In this document: positions 40,640 to 48,384 of the stretch, piece after piece
How positions within the stretch are numbered: position 1 is the first letter of the stretch
Layout of the letters: every line of letters starts with the position of its first letter
Origin: Halorubrum aethiopicum
GTDB taxonomy: Archaea; Halobacteriota; Halobacteria; Halobacteriales; Haloferacaceae
NCBI RefSeq assembly: GCF_001542905.1
Contig: NZ_LOAJ01000001.1
Location: forward strand, 1,612,001-1,676,000
Direction: 5' to 3'
Length of the DNA stretch: 64,000 nucleotides
The notes under the pieces: generated by a model
The model's database searches: none
What the model was told of the DNA's origin: nothing
The model's input: the letters and a program-made list of their open reading frames with translations, nothing else
Made by a program: the position numbers and the translations under genes

Positions 40640-42025
40640 ATGACGGTCCGGCTGTCGTACGAGAGCGGGACGATCCGGGTGGTGGGCGATCCGGACGAGA
40701 GCGACGCCGGATGGGACGGCGATCTTCCCCCGCTGCCCGGCGTCGAGACCGATCCCCGATCCGGAACCGGTCGGGCCCCCGCCCACCGCTACGCGGCGAT
40801 CCGCCGGGCGCTCGAGGTCGCCGGCGTCCCCGTCGACGACCGGGTGCCCGCGTGGGAGCGGGGCGAAGGCGACGCCGGACTCGCGCTCTCGACCGACTAC
40901 GACCTCCGCGAGTACCAGGCGGACGCGCTCGCGGCGTGGCACGACGCCGACGACCGGGGCGTGTTGGAGCTACCGACGGGGGCCGGCAAGACCGTGATCG
41001 CGATCCGCGCGATGGTCGATCTGGGGGTCCCGACGCTCGTCGTCGTCCCGACGGTCGACCTCCTCGAGCAGTGGCAACGCGAACTGGAGACCGAGTTCGA
41101 CGTCCCGATCGGCCGGTTCGGCGGCGGCGAGCAGCGGCAGGAGGCGATCACGGTGTCGACGTACGACTCCGCGTACCTCAAAGCCGAGGACGTCGGCGAC
41201 GCCTTCGGGCTCGTCGTCTTCGACGAGGTCCACCACCTCGGCGGCGAGGGGTACCGGGACGTCGCCCGGCTGCTCGCCGCGCCCGCGCGCCTCGGGCTCA
41301 CGGCGACGTTCGAGCGCCCCGACGGGGCCCACGAGACGGTCGCGGAGCTGGTCGGCGAGCGCGTCTACGCGCTCGACGTCGACGACCTCGCCGGCGACCA
41401 CCTCGCGCCCTACGACATCCGCCGGATCGAGGTGGAGCTGACGCCCGAGGAGCGCGAGCGGTACGACGAGAAGCAGGGGACGTTCCTGGAGTACGTCCGC
41501 GAGGCCGGGATCACCTTCGAGAGCGGCGAGGACTATCGGAAACTGGTGATGCGCTCGGGCAACGACCCGCGGGCGCGGGAGGCGCTGCTCGCGAAGTCGG
41601 CCGCGCGCGAGGTCATGATGAACGCCGACCGGAAGCTCGAGCGGCTCGCGGACCTCCTCGAGCGCCACCGGGACGACCGGATCATCGTCTTCACCGCCCA
41701 CACGGAGCTGGTCTACCGGATCTCCGAGCGGTTCCTGATCCCCGCGATCACGGCGGAGACGGGCGCGGCGGAGCGCCGGGAGGTCCTCGAGCGGTTCCGC
41801 GACGGGACGTACGGCCGGGTGGTCGCCGCCAACGTCCTCGACGAGGGGGTAGACGTCCCCGACGCCAACGTCGCTGTCGTCCTCTCGGGATCGGGCAGCG
41901 AGCGGGAGTTCACCCAGCGGCTCGGGCGGGTCCTCCGGCCGAAGGCGGACGGCGGCCGAGCGGTGCTCTACGAGATCGTCTCGGCCGAGACGGCCGAGGA
42001 GCGCGTCGCGGCGCGCCGGCGGTGA
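40640..42025 (+). CDS. xpb: XPB/Rad25-like DNA helicase
   Basis: A 461-residue superfamily 2 helicase of the archaeal XPB type. After an N-terminal damage-recognition-like domain (to about residue 85) come the Q-motif-like LREYQADALAAW, Walker A LPTGAGKTVIA, VVPTVDLLEQWQREL, VVFDEVHHLGGEGY, GLTATFERPDG, VFTAHTELVYR, DEGVDVPDANV and the arginine finger region QRLGRVLRPKADGG. It likely works in DNA repair with the nuclease Bax1, whose gene usually follows but is here 3.2 kb away at 45.3 kb. The ATG is about 25 bases from a TTTATC box. Confidence 0.93.
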   Translation: MTVRLSYESGTIRVVGDPDESDAGWDGDLPPLPGVETDPRSGTGRAPAHRYAAIRRALEVAGVPVDDRVPAWERGEGDAGLALSTDYDLREYQADALAAWHDADDRGVLELPTGAGKTVIAIRAMVDLGVPTLVVVPTVDLLEQWQRELETEFDVPIGRFGGGEQRQEAITVSTYDSAYLKAEDVGDAFGLVVFDEVHHLGGEGYRDVARLLAAPARLGLTATFERPDGAHETVAELVGERVYALDVDDLAGDHLAPYDIRRIEVELTPEERERYDEKQGTFLEYVREAGITFESGEDYRKLVMRSGNDPRAREALLAKSAAREVMMNADRKLERLADLLERHRDDRIIVFTAHTELVYRISERFLIPAITAETGAAERREVLERFRDGTYGRVVAANVLDEGVDVPDANVAVVLSGSGSEREFTQRLGRVLRPKADGGRAVLYEIVSAETAEERVAARRR

Positions 42026-42164
42026 AGTCCGTCGAGGTACTTCCGAACGGATCGATCTCTGAGGGACCGAGTTCGAATCGATCGAAACCGGTCGGAGCCG
42101 CCGCGAAAACACACTCGCCTATAGAACGGGTGTTTCGTGTGTGATCGGGCTGATGAGAGTGGGA

Positions 42165-42480
42165 TCGTCGTTGACGCGGTGAACTGCTTCAAAGCCCCAG
42201 TCGCGAGGACTCGCGCGGCTTGCTGTGCTCCTCGCTCGCGTTGCTCGCTGCGGTGCTTACTGCGCCGGGCTTCGTCCTCGCGGCAGCGAGGCGCTACGCG
42301 CCTCTGGAAGCCGGCGGCGTTGCCGCCGGCGACTGCCCCTTTGAGTCCCACCCCGCACCACAACCGCACCTCACGCCTCCCCAACCTCGCGGCTCGCACT
42401 CTCCGAGTGCTCACCGCGTCCCTCGCGGGCTCCTCGTGCCCCTTCGGGGCACTCGGAGGCGCGCCACCGCGATCGCTCGT
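42165..42480 (+). repeat. Structured intergenic repeat, copy B
   Basis: This fills most of the 565-base gap 42026-42590 between XPB and the MoaD-like gene. Blocks shared with copy C at 49.5 kb: GCGGTGAAC, CAAAGCCCCA, CCGCACCTCACGCCTCCCCA, CCTCGCGGCTCGC, CACCGCGTCCCTCGCGG and GGCGCGCC. Triloop hairpins are GCACTC-TCC-GAGTGC (42396-42410), GTGCCCC-TTC-GGGGCAC (42436-42452) and GCCGGCGGC-GTT-GCCGCCGGC (42310-42330). The 5' part (42190-42300) is longer than in copy C and has further GC-rich inverted repeats. The flanks 42026-42164 and 42481-42590 show no further signal except a TTTAG box near 42560 for the next gene. Confidence 0.8.
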
Positions 42481-42590
42481 TGCTTCGCCTGTACCGACCG
42501 ACCCGAGATCGCGCTCCGCCGATCGACCGACGTCTCCGGGCGAACCTGTTCGGGTCGCCGTTTAGGGGGAAAGCGACCTTACCGTTGGAC

Positions 42591-43067
42591 ATGAGCACGA
42601 CCGCCGAGGAACGTCCGGACGACCGGACGAGCGAGGAGGACGCCGCGACCGGAGACGAGGCGGCAATCGAGGACGAGACCGAGGCCGCCGAGGAGCCGCC
42701 GGAGACGACCGTGACGGTGCGGTGTACGGGTCACGTCCGCACGGAACTCGACGGGACCTACGAGTTCGAGTACACCTTCACCGGGAACACGCTGCGGGAG
42801 TTCCTCGACGACCTCTTCGAGGACTACCCCGAGCTTCAAGAGCTGCTGATCGCGGAGACGGAGGCGGACGCCACCCACAGCGGCTGGGCCCCGACGCCGG
42901 AGGAGCTCCCCGGCACGTGGACGAAGAACCCGGTCGGCGAACAGACCATCGCGTACGCCCGGATCCTCGTGAACGGCCGGTTCAACGAGAACGAGCGGGG
43001 GTTCGACACCGAACTCGAGGAGGGGGACCGCGTCGCGTTGGTGTACCCGTTCATGTTCTGTTGTTGA
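42591..43067 (+). CDS. MoaD/ThiS-like beta-grasp protein ending in Cys-Cys
   Basis: A 158-residue protein. About 45 N-terminal residues are acidic and probably disordered; the rest resembles a MoaD/ThiS/SAMP beta-grasp fold (FTGNTLREFLDDLFEDYPEL, ARILVNGRFNENERGFDTEL, EEGDRVALVYPFMF). The true ubiquitin-like end would be Gly-Gly, but this chain ends FMFCC. It therefore cannot be activated in the usual way, unless processed, and the vicinal cysteines suggest metal or redox chemistry. It is followed by an HTH-10 regulator and a multicopper oxidase gene, so a copper-related role is possible. That role is inference. Confidence 0.8.
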   Translation: MSTTAEERPDDRTSEEDAATGDEAAIEDETEAAEEPPETTVTVRCTGHVRTELDGTYEFEYTFTGNTLREFLDDLFEDYPELQELLIAETEADATHSGWAPTPEELPGTWTKNPVGEQTIAYARILVNGRFNENERGFDTELEEGDRVALVYPFMFCC

Positions 43068-43150
43068 GGCCGGTCGGACACGTTTATACGCCGACGGCTC
43101 CCACGGGCTGGTGATCGACCGTCCGCGACGCCGGGCGGATCGGATTCACC

Positions 43151-43828
43151 ATGGCACAGATACGCCTCCTCGTCGACCTGCCGGACGGCCCGTGGATCGC
43201 CGACGTCTCCCGCGAGTTCCCCGAGGCCGTCTTCCGCGTGTTGACCGCGACTCCCGGCGACGACGCGGGGTTCGCGCTCGTCCGGATCACCACCGACGCC
43301 GTCGACGACGTGCTCGCGGCGATGGAGGCCCACTCCGGCCTCGCCGAGACGTCGGTGATGACGCGCTCGCCCGAGGAGGCCACCGTCCAGATCGAGGCGT
43401 CCGCGCCGCTCCTGCTGCTCGCCGCACAGGGTGCTGGCGTCCCCATCGAGATGCCGGTCGAGATCACGAACGGGGTCGCCACGCTCGACGCGACCGGCGC
43501 GCACGACCGGCTCTCGACGTTCGGCGACCAGCTCGCCGGGATGGGGCTCTCCTACGAGGTGGAGTTCGTCCAACAGCGCGTGAACCCGAGCCAGCTCCTC
43601 ACCGAGAACCAGCTCGACCTCCTCTTGACCGCGGTGGAGGCCGGCTACTACGACGTGCCCCGCGAGAGCACGCTCACCGAGGTCGCCGAGGCGGCCGGGA
43701 TCGCGAAGTCGACGTGTAGCGAGACGCTCCAACGCGTCGAGCGGACGATCGTCCGCGAGTTCGTCGAGGACCTCCCGACGGTGAGCGGCGAGTTGAAACG
43801 GCAGTTGGTGGGCGAAGACGGCGACTGA
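43151..43828 (+). CDS. HTH-10 (bacterio-opsin-activator type) regulator
   Basis: A 225-residue haloarchaeal transcription regulator. The N-terminal sensing domain starts MAQIRLLVDLPDGPWIADVS, and the C-terminal HTH-10 domain reads LTENQLDLLLTAVEAGYYDV, then VAEAAGIAKSTCSETLQRVE. A TTTATAC box lies about 65 bases upstream of the ATG. It sits between the MoaD-like gene and the convergent multicopper oxidase gene and probably regulates one or both. Related regulators in haloarchaea often respond to redox or electron-acceptor conditions; that is family knowledge, not shown here. Confidence 0.87.
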   Translation: MAQIRLLVDLPDGPWIADVSREFPEAVFRVLTATPGDDAGFALVRITTDAVDDVLAAMEAHSGLAETSVMTRSPEEATVQIEASAPLLLLAAQGAGVPIEMPVEITNGVATLDATGAHDRLSTFGDQLAGMGLSYEVEFVQQRVNPSQLLTENQLDLLLTAVEAGYYDVPRESTLTEVAEAAGIAKSTCSETLQRVERTIVREFVEDLPTVSGELKRQLVGEDGD

Positions 43829-43879
43829 CGGGAGGAAACGCCGGCCGGCCGGGCGAGACGCTGACTGGTCGAGGACCGG

Positions 43880-45097
43880 TCAGGCCTCGTAGCCGGCCAT
43901 CTCCATCACGGAGGCGAACTGCTCCGTGTCCGTGACGCTCTCGTAGACCATCCCGCCGATCATCCCGCCGGGGTAGGTGTCGCCGTTCATCGCGTGGTTG
44001 ACCTTGTGACAGTGGAGCGCGTAGACGCCCGGGTCGGCGTCGGCGGTGAACTCGATCGTCTTCCGCTCGGCGGGCGCGATCGGAATCACGTCCTCGCGGT
44101 GACGGGCGGACTCGGGGATGACCCCGCCGTCCTTCTCGACGACGGTGAACCCGTGGTTGTGCGTGTGCATCGCGTGCGACTCGTAGCCGGCGTTGACGTA
44201 GTGGATCCGGACCCGGTCGCCCTCCTCGACGATCAGCGGCGACCCCCGCTCCGGGTGGAAGGTGTACGGCGCGCAGCGACCGTTCACGGTGAACGCGTCG
44301 GGGTTGCGGTCCCGGTGGCTGAAGGAGACGTCGCCGCCCGCCATCGACGCGGACAGGCGGGTGTCCCAGTCCTTGATCGTCATGAACGCCTCCTTGTCGG
44401 GGGCCTCGTATCCCTCCGGATCGACCCGCAGGATCCCGAACATCCCCATGTCGAGGTGGTTCTGCGTCTGGTAGTGGCAGTGGTAGAGGTGGGTGCCGGG
44501 CTGGTTGGCGGTGATCTCGTAGGTGTACTCCTCGCCGGGCGCGACCTGCCGGCCGGTCGTGGTCGGCACGCCGTCGTCCATCCAGCTCTTCGAGAGCCCG
44601 TGGACGTGGAACGTGTGCGGTCGGTTGTGCTCGGTGTTGTCGTAGGTGATCTCCAGGTCCGTCCCCTCCGTGACCCGGAGCAGGGGGCCGGGAACGCTGG
44701 GGTCCGTCCCCGGCGTCTCCCACGCCCACACCTCCGGCAGCTCCCAGGGGCCGCCCCGCGTCCCGTCGCCGAGCAGCCGGTGTCGACACGCCCGCGTGGA
44801 CATCGTGACCGCCCCGTCCGTCTCGTCGAGGTCGATCGTCGTCCGCGGCGCCGTGTAGGGGTGGTCCGTCTCCACCGCGGTCGAGTCGCTCCCGGACCAC
44901 TCCTCGACCTGCTCGGTCGCTTCGGCCTGCTCGGCCGGCTCCGATCCGCCCGCGCCGCCGGTGTTCGCCGTGCTCGCCGCGCTGGCGTCCGCCCGGGGTG
45001 CCCCACAGCCCGCGATCCCGACGGTTCCGAGGGCCGCGGCCGCCGAGAGGAAACTCCGTCTGGACGCCGTGCGTCGACCTGCTGCGTCGTCGTTCAT
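43880..45097 (-). CDS. Two-domain multicopper oxidase, Tat-exported lipoprotein
   Basis: A 405-residue extracellular copper enzyme of the laccase/nitrite-reductase superfamily. The N-terminus has a twin-arginine signal (SRRSFLSAAAALG) and lipobox GIAGC, then a Ser/Gly/Glu linker. Copper motifs: HTFHVHG, THLYHCHYQTQNHLDMGM, HAMHTHNHGF and YALHCHKVNHAMNGD. Four HxH-type segments suit a trinuclear centre in a two-domain oxidase rather than a plain NirK, but nitrite reductase activity is not excluded. The ATG at 45097 is preferred over a GTG one codon earlier; a CTTAACC box about 28 bases upstream suggests a leaderless start. It is divergent from the Bax1 gene. Confidence 0.88.
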   Translation of the reverse strand: MNDDAAGRRTASRRSFLSAAAALGTVGIAGCGAPRADASAASTANTGGAGGSEPAEQAEATEQVEEWSGSDSTAVETDHPYTAPRTTIDLDETDGAVTMSTRACRHRLLGDGTRGGPWELPEVWAWETPGTDPSVPGPLLRVTEGTDLEITYDNTEHNRPHTFHVHGLSKSWMDDGVPTTTGRQVAPGEEYTYEITANQPGTHLYHCHYQTQNHLDMGMFGILRVDPEGYEAPDKEAFMTIKDWDTRLSASMAGGDVSFSHRDRNPDAFTVNGRCAPYTFHPERGSPLIVEEGDRVRIHYVNAGYESHAMHTHNHGFTVVEKDGGVIPESARHREDVIPIAPAERKTIEFTADADPGVYALHCHKVNHAMNGDTYPGGMIGGMVYESVTDTEQFASVMEMAGYEA

Positions 45098-45264
45098 CAC
45101 GGGTGACGCTCGGAACCACGTCCGGTTAAGCGGAGATCGGAATCTCGCGGTTCGGAAACGCGCCCGAACACGTTCGGATCGGTCCGTAACCGCTCGCGGG
45201 AACGCCGGTTCGGGGAGGGGACGCTCCCGTCGGGTATTAACGCCCCCGCCGCCTACCGGGGAGC

Positions 45265-46785
45265 GTGTTACGAAAGGACCTCCTGCGCGTCTCCCGCGCG
45301 GGCGGCGGGTACCGTCCCCGGTTCGCCGGCCGGGAGCACCGCCCGCTCGCCGCGAGGGTGCTCGGGGCCTTCGAGGCCAACGTCGGCGAGCCCCGGTCGG
45401 CCGTGACGGCGGCGGTCGACGCGCTGGAGGCCGAGTCGGAGGACTTCAAGCTCGTCCGCGGGCTCGCCGCGCTCGTCGAGCGCGAGTGCGCCTTCGAGAC
45501 GCGCTCGACCGTCCCGCCGCCGCGGGTCCGGCGCGCCGCCTTCGAGGCCGCCGAGGCGGTCGGCGTCGCCGGCGCGGACGACCGGTCGCGGGCGGTCGAC
45601 CGGGCGGCGGACAGCCTCGGCGTCGATCCCGCGGTCGTCGAGAACGACCTGTACGCGGACCGCGAGCGCAACGAGGTCCTCGTCGACGCCGACGTGCGCT
45701 GGGATCCGGACGCGCTCGTCGAGCAGTACAACCTCTCTCTCGCCCAGACGGCGCTGTTCGACGCCACCGAGGTCCGCGTGCGCTCCGTCGACCCCAAGGC
45801 GCTCGTGAGCGCGGTCAAGCGACTCCGGCTGATGTACGAGCTCCGCCGAACCGACGACGGGCGGGAGCTCGTCGTCACCGGCCCGGACGCGCTCTTCCGG
45901 CGGACCAGACGCTACGGGACCGCGTTCGCCCGGCTCCTCCGGACCGTCGCGGGCACCGCCGAGTGGCGGCTGGAGGCGACGATCGACGACCGGGGAACGG
46001 AGCGGACGATGACGCTCTCCGAGGCCGACGTGACGGTGCCCGGCGTCGATCCGGTCGCCGAGCCCGACTTCGACAGCGGCGTCGAGGCCGACTTCGCCGG
46101 GCGGTTCCGCGGGCTCGACCTCGACTGGACGCTGGTCCGCGAGCCGGAGCCGCTCGCCACCGGGACGCGGGTGATGATCCCCGACTTCGCCTTCGAGTAC
46201 GACCACGCCGACTTTCGGCTGTTTTTTGAAGTTATGGGCTTCTGGACGCCGGAGTACGTGGAAAAGAAGCTCGACCAGCTCGCCGACGTGGAGGACGTGG
46301 ATCTGCTCGTCGCGGCCGACGAGAGCCTCGGCGTCGGCGAGGCGATCGCCGCGCGCGACCACCGCGTGCTCACCTACGCGGGAACCGTCCCGGTGAAGGC
46401 CGTCGTCGACGTGCTCCGCGAGTACGAGGCCGACCTCGTCGCCGAGGCGGCCGCGGGCCTCCCGGAGTCGTTCGCGCCCGACGACGACGTCGTCGGGCTC
46501 GCCGACCTGGCGGCCCGCCACGGCGTGAGCGAGTCGGCGGTCGAGGACGGCCCGTTCCCCGACCACGAGCTCGTGGGGCGGACGCTGATCCGCCCGGCGG
46601 TTCTCGAGCGGCTGCGCGGAGAGATGGAGGACGGGGAGTCGCTGTCGGCGGTCGAAGAGCGGCTCGACGCCTACGGGATCGACGACGCGAGCGCGACCCT
46701 CTCGACGCTCGGCTACCGCGTCGAGTGGGAGGGGCTGGGCGGCGGAACCGTTCGAGAGAAGGCCGCTTCTCCCGAAGACGAGTGA
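45265..46785 (+). CDS. Bax1-like nuclease (DUF790), XPB partner
   Basis: A 506-residue protein of the DUF790 family; the archaeal founding member Bax1 binds XPB and cuts DNA next to bubbles. It begins MLRKDLLRVSRAGGGYRPRF, and the C-terminal nuclease core reads VMIPDFAFEYDHADFRLFFE followed by VMGFWTPEYVEKKLDQL, a PD-(D/E)xK arrangement. It ends with segments LADLAARHGVSESAVEDG and SAVEERLDAYGIDDASATL. The start is GTG, about 28 bases after a TATTAA box. The helicase partner lies at 40.6-42.0 kb on the same strand, not adjacent. Confidence 0.92.
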   Translation: MLRKDLLRVSRAGGGYRPRFAGREHRPLAARVLGAFEANVGEPRSAVTAAVDALEAESEDFKLVRGLAALVERECAFETRSTVPPPRVRRAAFEAAEAVGVAGADDRSRAVDRAADSLGVDPAVVENDLYADRERNEVLVDADVRWDPDALVEQYNLSLAQTALFDATEVRVRSVDPKALVSAVKRLRLMYELRRTDDGRELVVTGPDALFRRTRRYGTAFARLLRTVAGTAEWRLEATIDDRGTERTMTLSEADVTVPGVDPVAEPDFDSGVEADFAGRFRGLDLDWTLVREPEPLATGTRVMIPDFAFEYDHADFRLFFEVMGFWTPEYVEKKLDQLADVEDVDLLVAADESLGVGEAIAARDHRVLTYAGTVPVKAVVDVLREYEADLVAEAAAGLPESFAPDDDVVGLADLAARHGVSESAVEDGPFPDHELVGRTLIRPAVLERLRGEMEDGESLSAVEERLDAYGIDDASATLSTLGYRVEWEGLGGGTVREKAASPEDE

Positions 46786-46913
46786 GCGACGGCGGCGAGT
46801 GCGGACGGTCGCGGTCCACCAGGACCAGGTGCGGCCGACCGCGGTCGATCGGGACGGAGGAGACGCTCGTGGCCGCCCACGACTGACTTTTTCGAAGGTT
46901 GACAATTCTCAAA

Positions 46914-46954
46914 TATTTATATATGCTTGGTCGACGTAGTGTAATCTGTACTAC
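46914..46954 (+). promoter_or_regulatory. AT-rich promoter with inverted repeat before DoxX gene
   Basis: The sequence ATTTATATATG (46914-46924) is a strong TATA box in a sudden AT-rich patch. Between it and the ATG at 46957 lies GTAGT-GTAATCTGT-ACTAC (46936-46954), an inverted repeat with five-base arms covering the expected transcription start, a typical repressor position. No regulator gene is adjacent on the plus strand; the HTH-10 gene at 43.2 kb is the nearest. Confidence 0.6.
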
Positions 46955-46956
46955 AT

Positions 46957-47490
46957 ATGGCGACGAACATACGAACGCGGCTGCTGGGACAGGACGTATC
47001 GTTCCCGCTCGACGAATCGCGGCTGGCCTACTGGTTGGTCGTGATGCGGCTGATCGTCGGCTGGTGGTTCCTCCACGCGGGACTGGACAAGTTCCTCGCG
47101 TGGCCGTTCGACGCGAGCTGGTTCGTCGGCGGCGCGGCCGCCCAGACGACGCTCGGACCGGTGCTCGTCCTCTTCTCGGACGGGATACTGCTCTCGTTCA
47201 CGAACGTGATGGTCCCGGTCGGCCAGGTGCTGATCGGGCTCGGGCTGATCGTCGGCGCGTTGACCCGCCTCGCCGCCTTCTTCGGCGCGTTCCTGATGGT
47301 GTTCTTCTACTTCGTCAACGGCGAGACGGGCGGCTGGTCACACGGCGTGATCACCGGCGACCTGCTCGGACTGTTGATCTTCGCGATGATCGCCACGCTC
47401 GGGGCCGGGCGCGTGCTGGGCGTCGACGCCTACCTCGCGCGGACCGACTTCGTGAAAGAGCACCCGCGGCTGCGGCACTTCATCGGTTAA
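46957..47490 (+). CDS. DoxX-family membrane protein
   Basis: A 177-residue membrane protein with four predicted helices. The patterns VVMRLIVGWWFLHAGLDKFL and PVGQVLIGLGLIVGALTRLA are typical of DoxX/DoxD proteins, linked in archaea to quinone-dependent oxidation of thiosulfate or to redox homeostasis. The C-terminal part has GWSHGVITGDLLGLLIFAM. It is followed after 12 bases by a small membrane protein gene, so the pair likely forms a complex. No catalytic residue can be named. Confidence 0.88.
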   Translation: MATNIRTRLLGQDVSFPLDESRLAYWLVVMRLIVGWWFLHAGLDKFLAWPFDASWFVGGAAAQTTLGPVLVLFSDGILLSFTNVMVPVGQVLIGLGLIVGALTRLAAFFGAFLMVFFYFVNGETGGWSHGVITGDLLGLLIFAMIATLGAGRVLGVDAYLARTDFVKEHPRLRHFIG

Positions 47491-47502
47491 AGAGGACACA
47501 CC

Positions 47503-47760
47503 ATGACTCAACTCACCACGGCGGAACGGATCGCGTTGTACGGCGGCGGCGGCCTGCTCCTGATCGGCACTCTCGGGATCGGGCTGCTCGAGATAGTCGC
47601 GGGCGCGCCGCACCCGGTGTCGGGGGAGGGCCAGATCGTCCACGAGACGCTGGTTCCGCTCACGGTCCGGTCGTCGATCATGCTCCTGGGACTGCTCCTG
47701 TGGGGCGCGTACGCCGTCTCCAGCGTGGCCCGCGAGCCCCCGGCGGACACGTCGATCTGA
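47503..47760 (+). CDS. Small two-helix membrane protein co-transcribed with DoxX
   Basis: An 85-residue protein with two hydrophobic helices (GGGLLLIGTLGIGLLEIVAG and SIMLLGLLLWGAYAVSSVA) joined by a polar loop containing HPVSGEGQIVHETLVP. It starts 12 bases after the DoxX stop and is probably coupled to it. The two histidines in the loop could bind a metal or quinone. I do not recognise a named family. Confidence 0.75.
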   Translation: MTQLTTAERIALYGGGGLLLIGTLGIGLLEIVAGAPHPVSGEGQIVHETLVPLTVRSSIMLLGLLLWGAYAVSSVAREPPADTSI

Positions 47761-47805
47761 GGCGGGCGGGGAGGCCGACTCGAACCGTCCCTTTTCGAAC
47801 CGCAC

Positions 47806-48384
47806 TCACTCCTCGAGGACCGGCAGGTCCGCTCGGCTCCCCTTGGGGACCACGGAGCGCAACTCGCCGTGGAGGTAGAGGCCGACGCCGATCGGGGCGC
47901 TCTCGCCCGCGATCCGGTGGGAGACGACCAGGTACCCCCAGTCGCCGTCCCACTCCGGCAGGTCCTGGTCCTCGCCGGCGACGAACCGGCTCGCGCGCTC
48001 GGGACCGAGTTCGACCACGTTCCGGGTCGCGTGGGAACCGAACCGCTGGACCGCGCGGGTCGTCGGCTTCCAGTGCTCCTGGCGCGTCCGCAGGAACGTC
48101 ATGCCGATCGCCTCGACCCGGCTCGGGTCGGCGGCCTCGCCGTTGAAGACCCACACCTTCCCGGCCCCCTTCTCCCAGAAGCCGTACCCGCCGAGCACGT
48201 CCCGGCCGATCCCGAAGCGGGTCTCCCACCAGTCGAGGACCTCCTCGCGGCTGGCCCGACCGACCACCTCGCGGTCCGCGGCCGTCTCCGGGAGCCGGTC
48301 GAAGCGCTGGCCGTCGTTGGTGGGGGCGGTGTCGTTGGGGGAGCCGTCGTCGCGGGAGCCGTCGTCGGGATCGTGATCGCTCAT
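47806..48384 (-). CDS. PUA-like companion protein of the m5C RNA methyltransferase
   Basis: A 192-residue protein, disordered and acidic for the first 30 residues, then LDWWETRFGIGRDVLGGYGF, WEKGAGKVWVFNGEAADPSR, and near the end GDWGYLVVSHRIAGESAPIG and LYLHGELRSVVPKG. The pattern resembles the RNA-binding PUA-like domain that follows Nop2/Sun methyltransferases, here encoded as a separate chain. Its ATG overlaps the stop of the methyltransferase gene by four bases, which supports a working pair. The family assignment is moderate. Confidence 0.75.
   Translation of the reverse strand: MSDHDPDDGSRDDGSPNDTAPTNDGQRFDRLPETAADREVVGRASREEVLDWWETRFGIGRDVLGGYGFWEKGAGKVWVFNGEAADPSRVEAIGMTFLRTRQEHWKPTTRAVQRFGSHATRNVVELGPERASRFVAGEDQDLPEWDGDWGYLVVSHRIAGESAPIGVGLYLHGELRSVVPKGSRADLPVLEE

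Noticed and set aside
42026-42590. tRNA or other classical RNA gene in the XPB-MoaD gap
   Set aside because: The hairpins do not form a cloverleaf and no T-loop GTTCRAN or acceptor pairing is seen.
43151-43190. Alternative GTG start of the HTH-10 gene at about 43111
   Set aside because: That frame is different from the regulator's and encodes an Arg-rich sequence; the ATG at 43151 gives the canonical family start.
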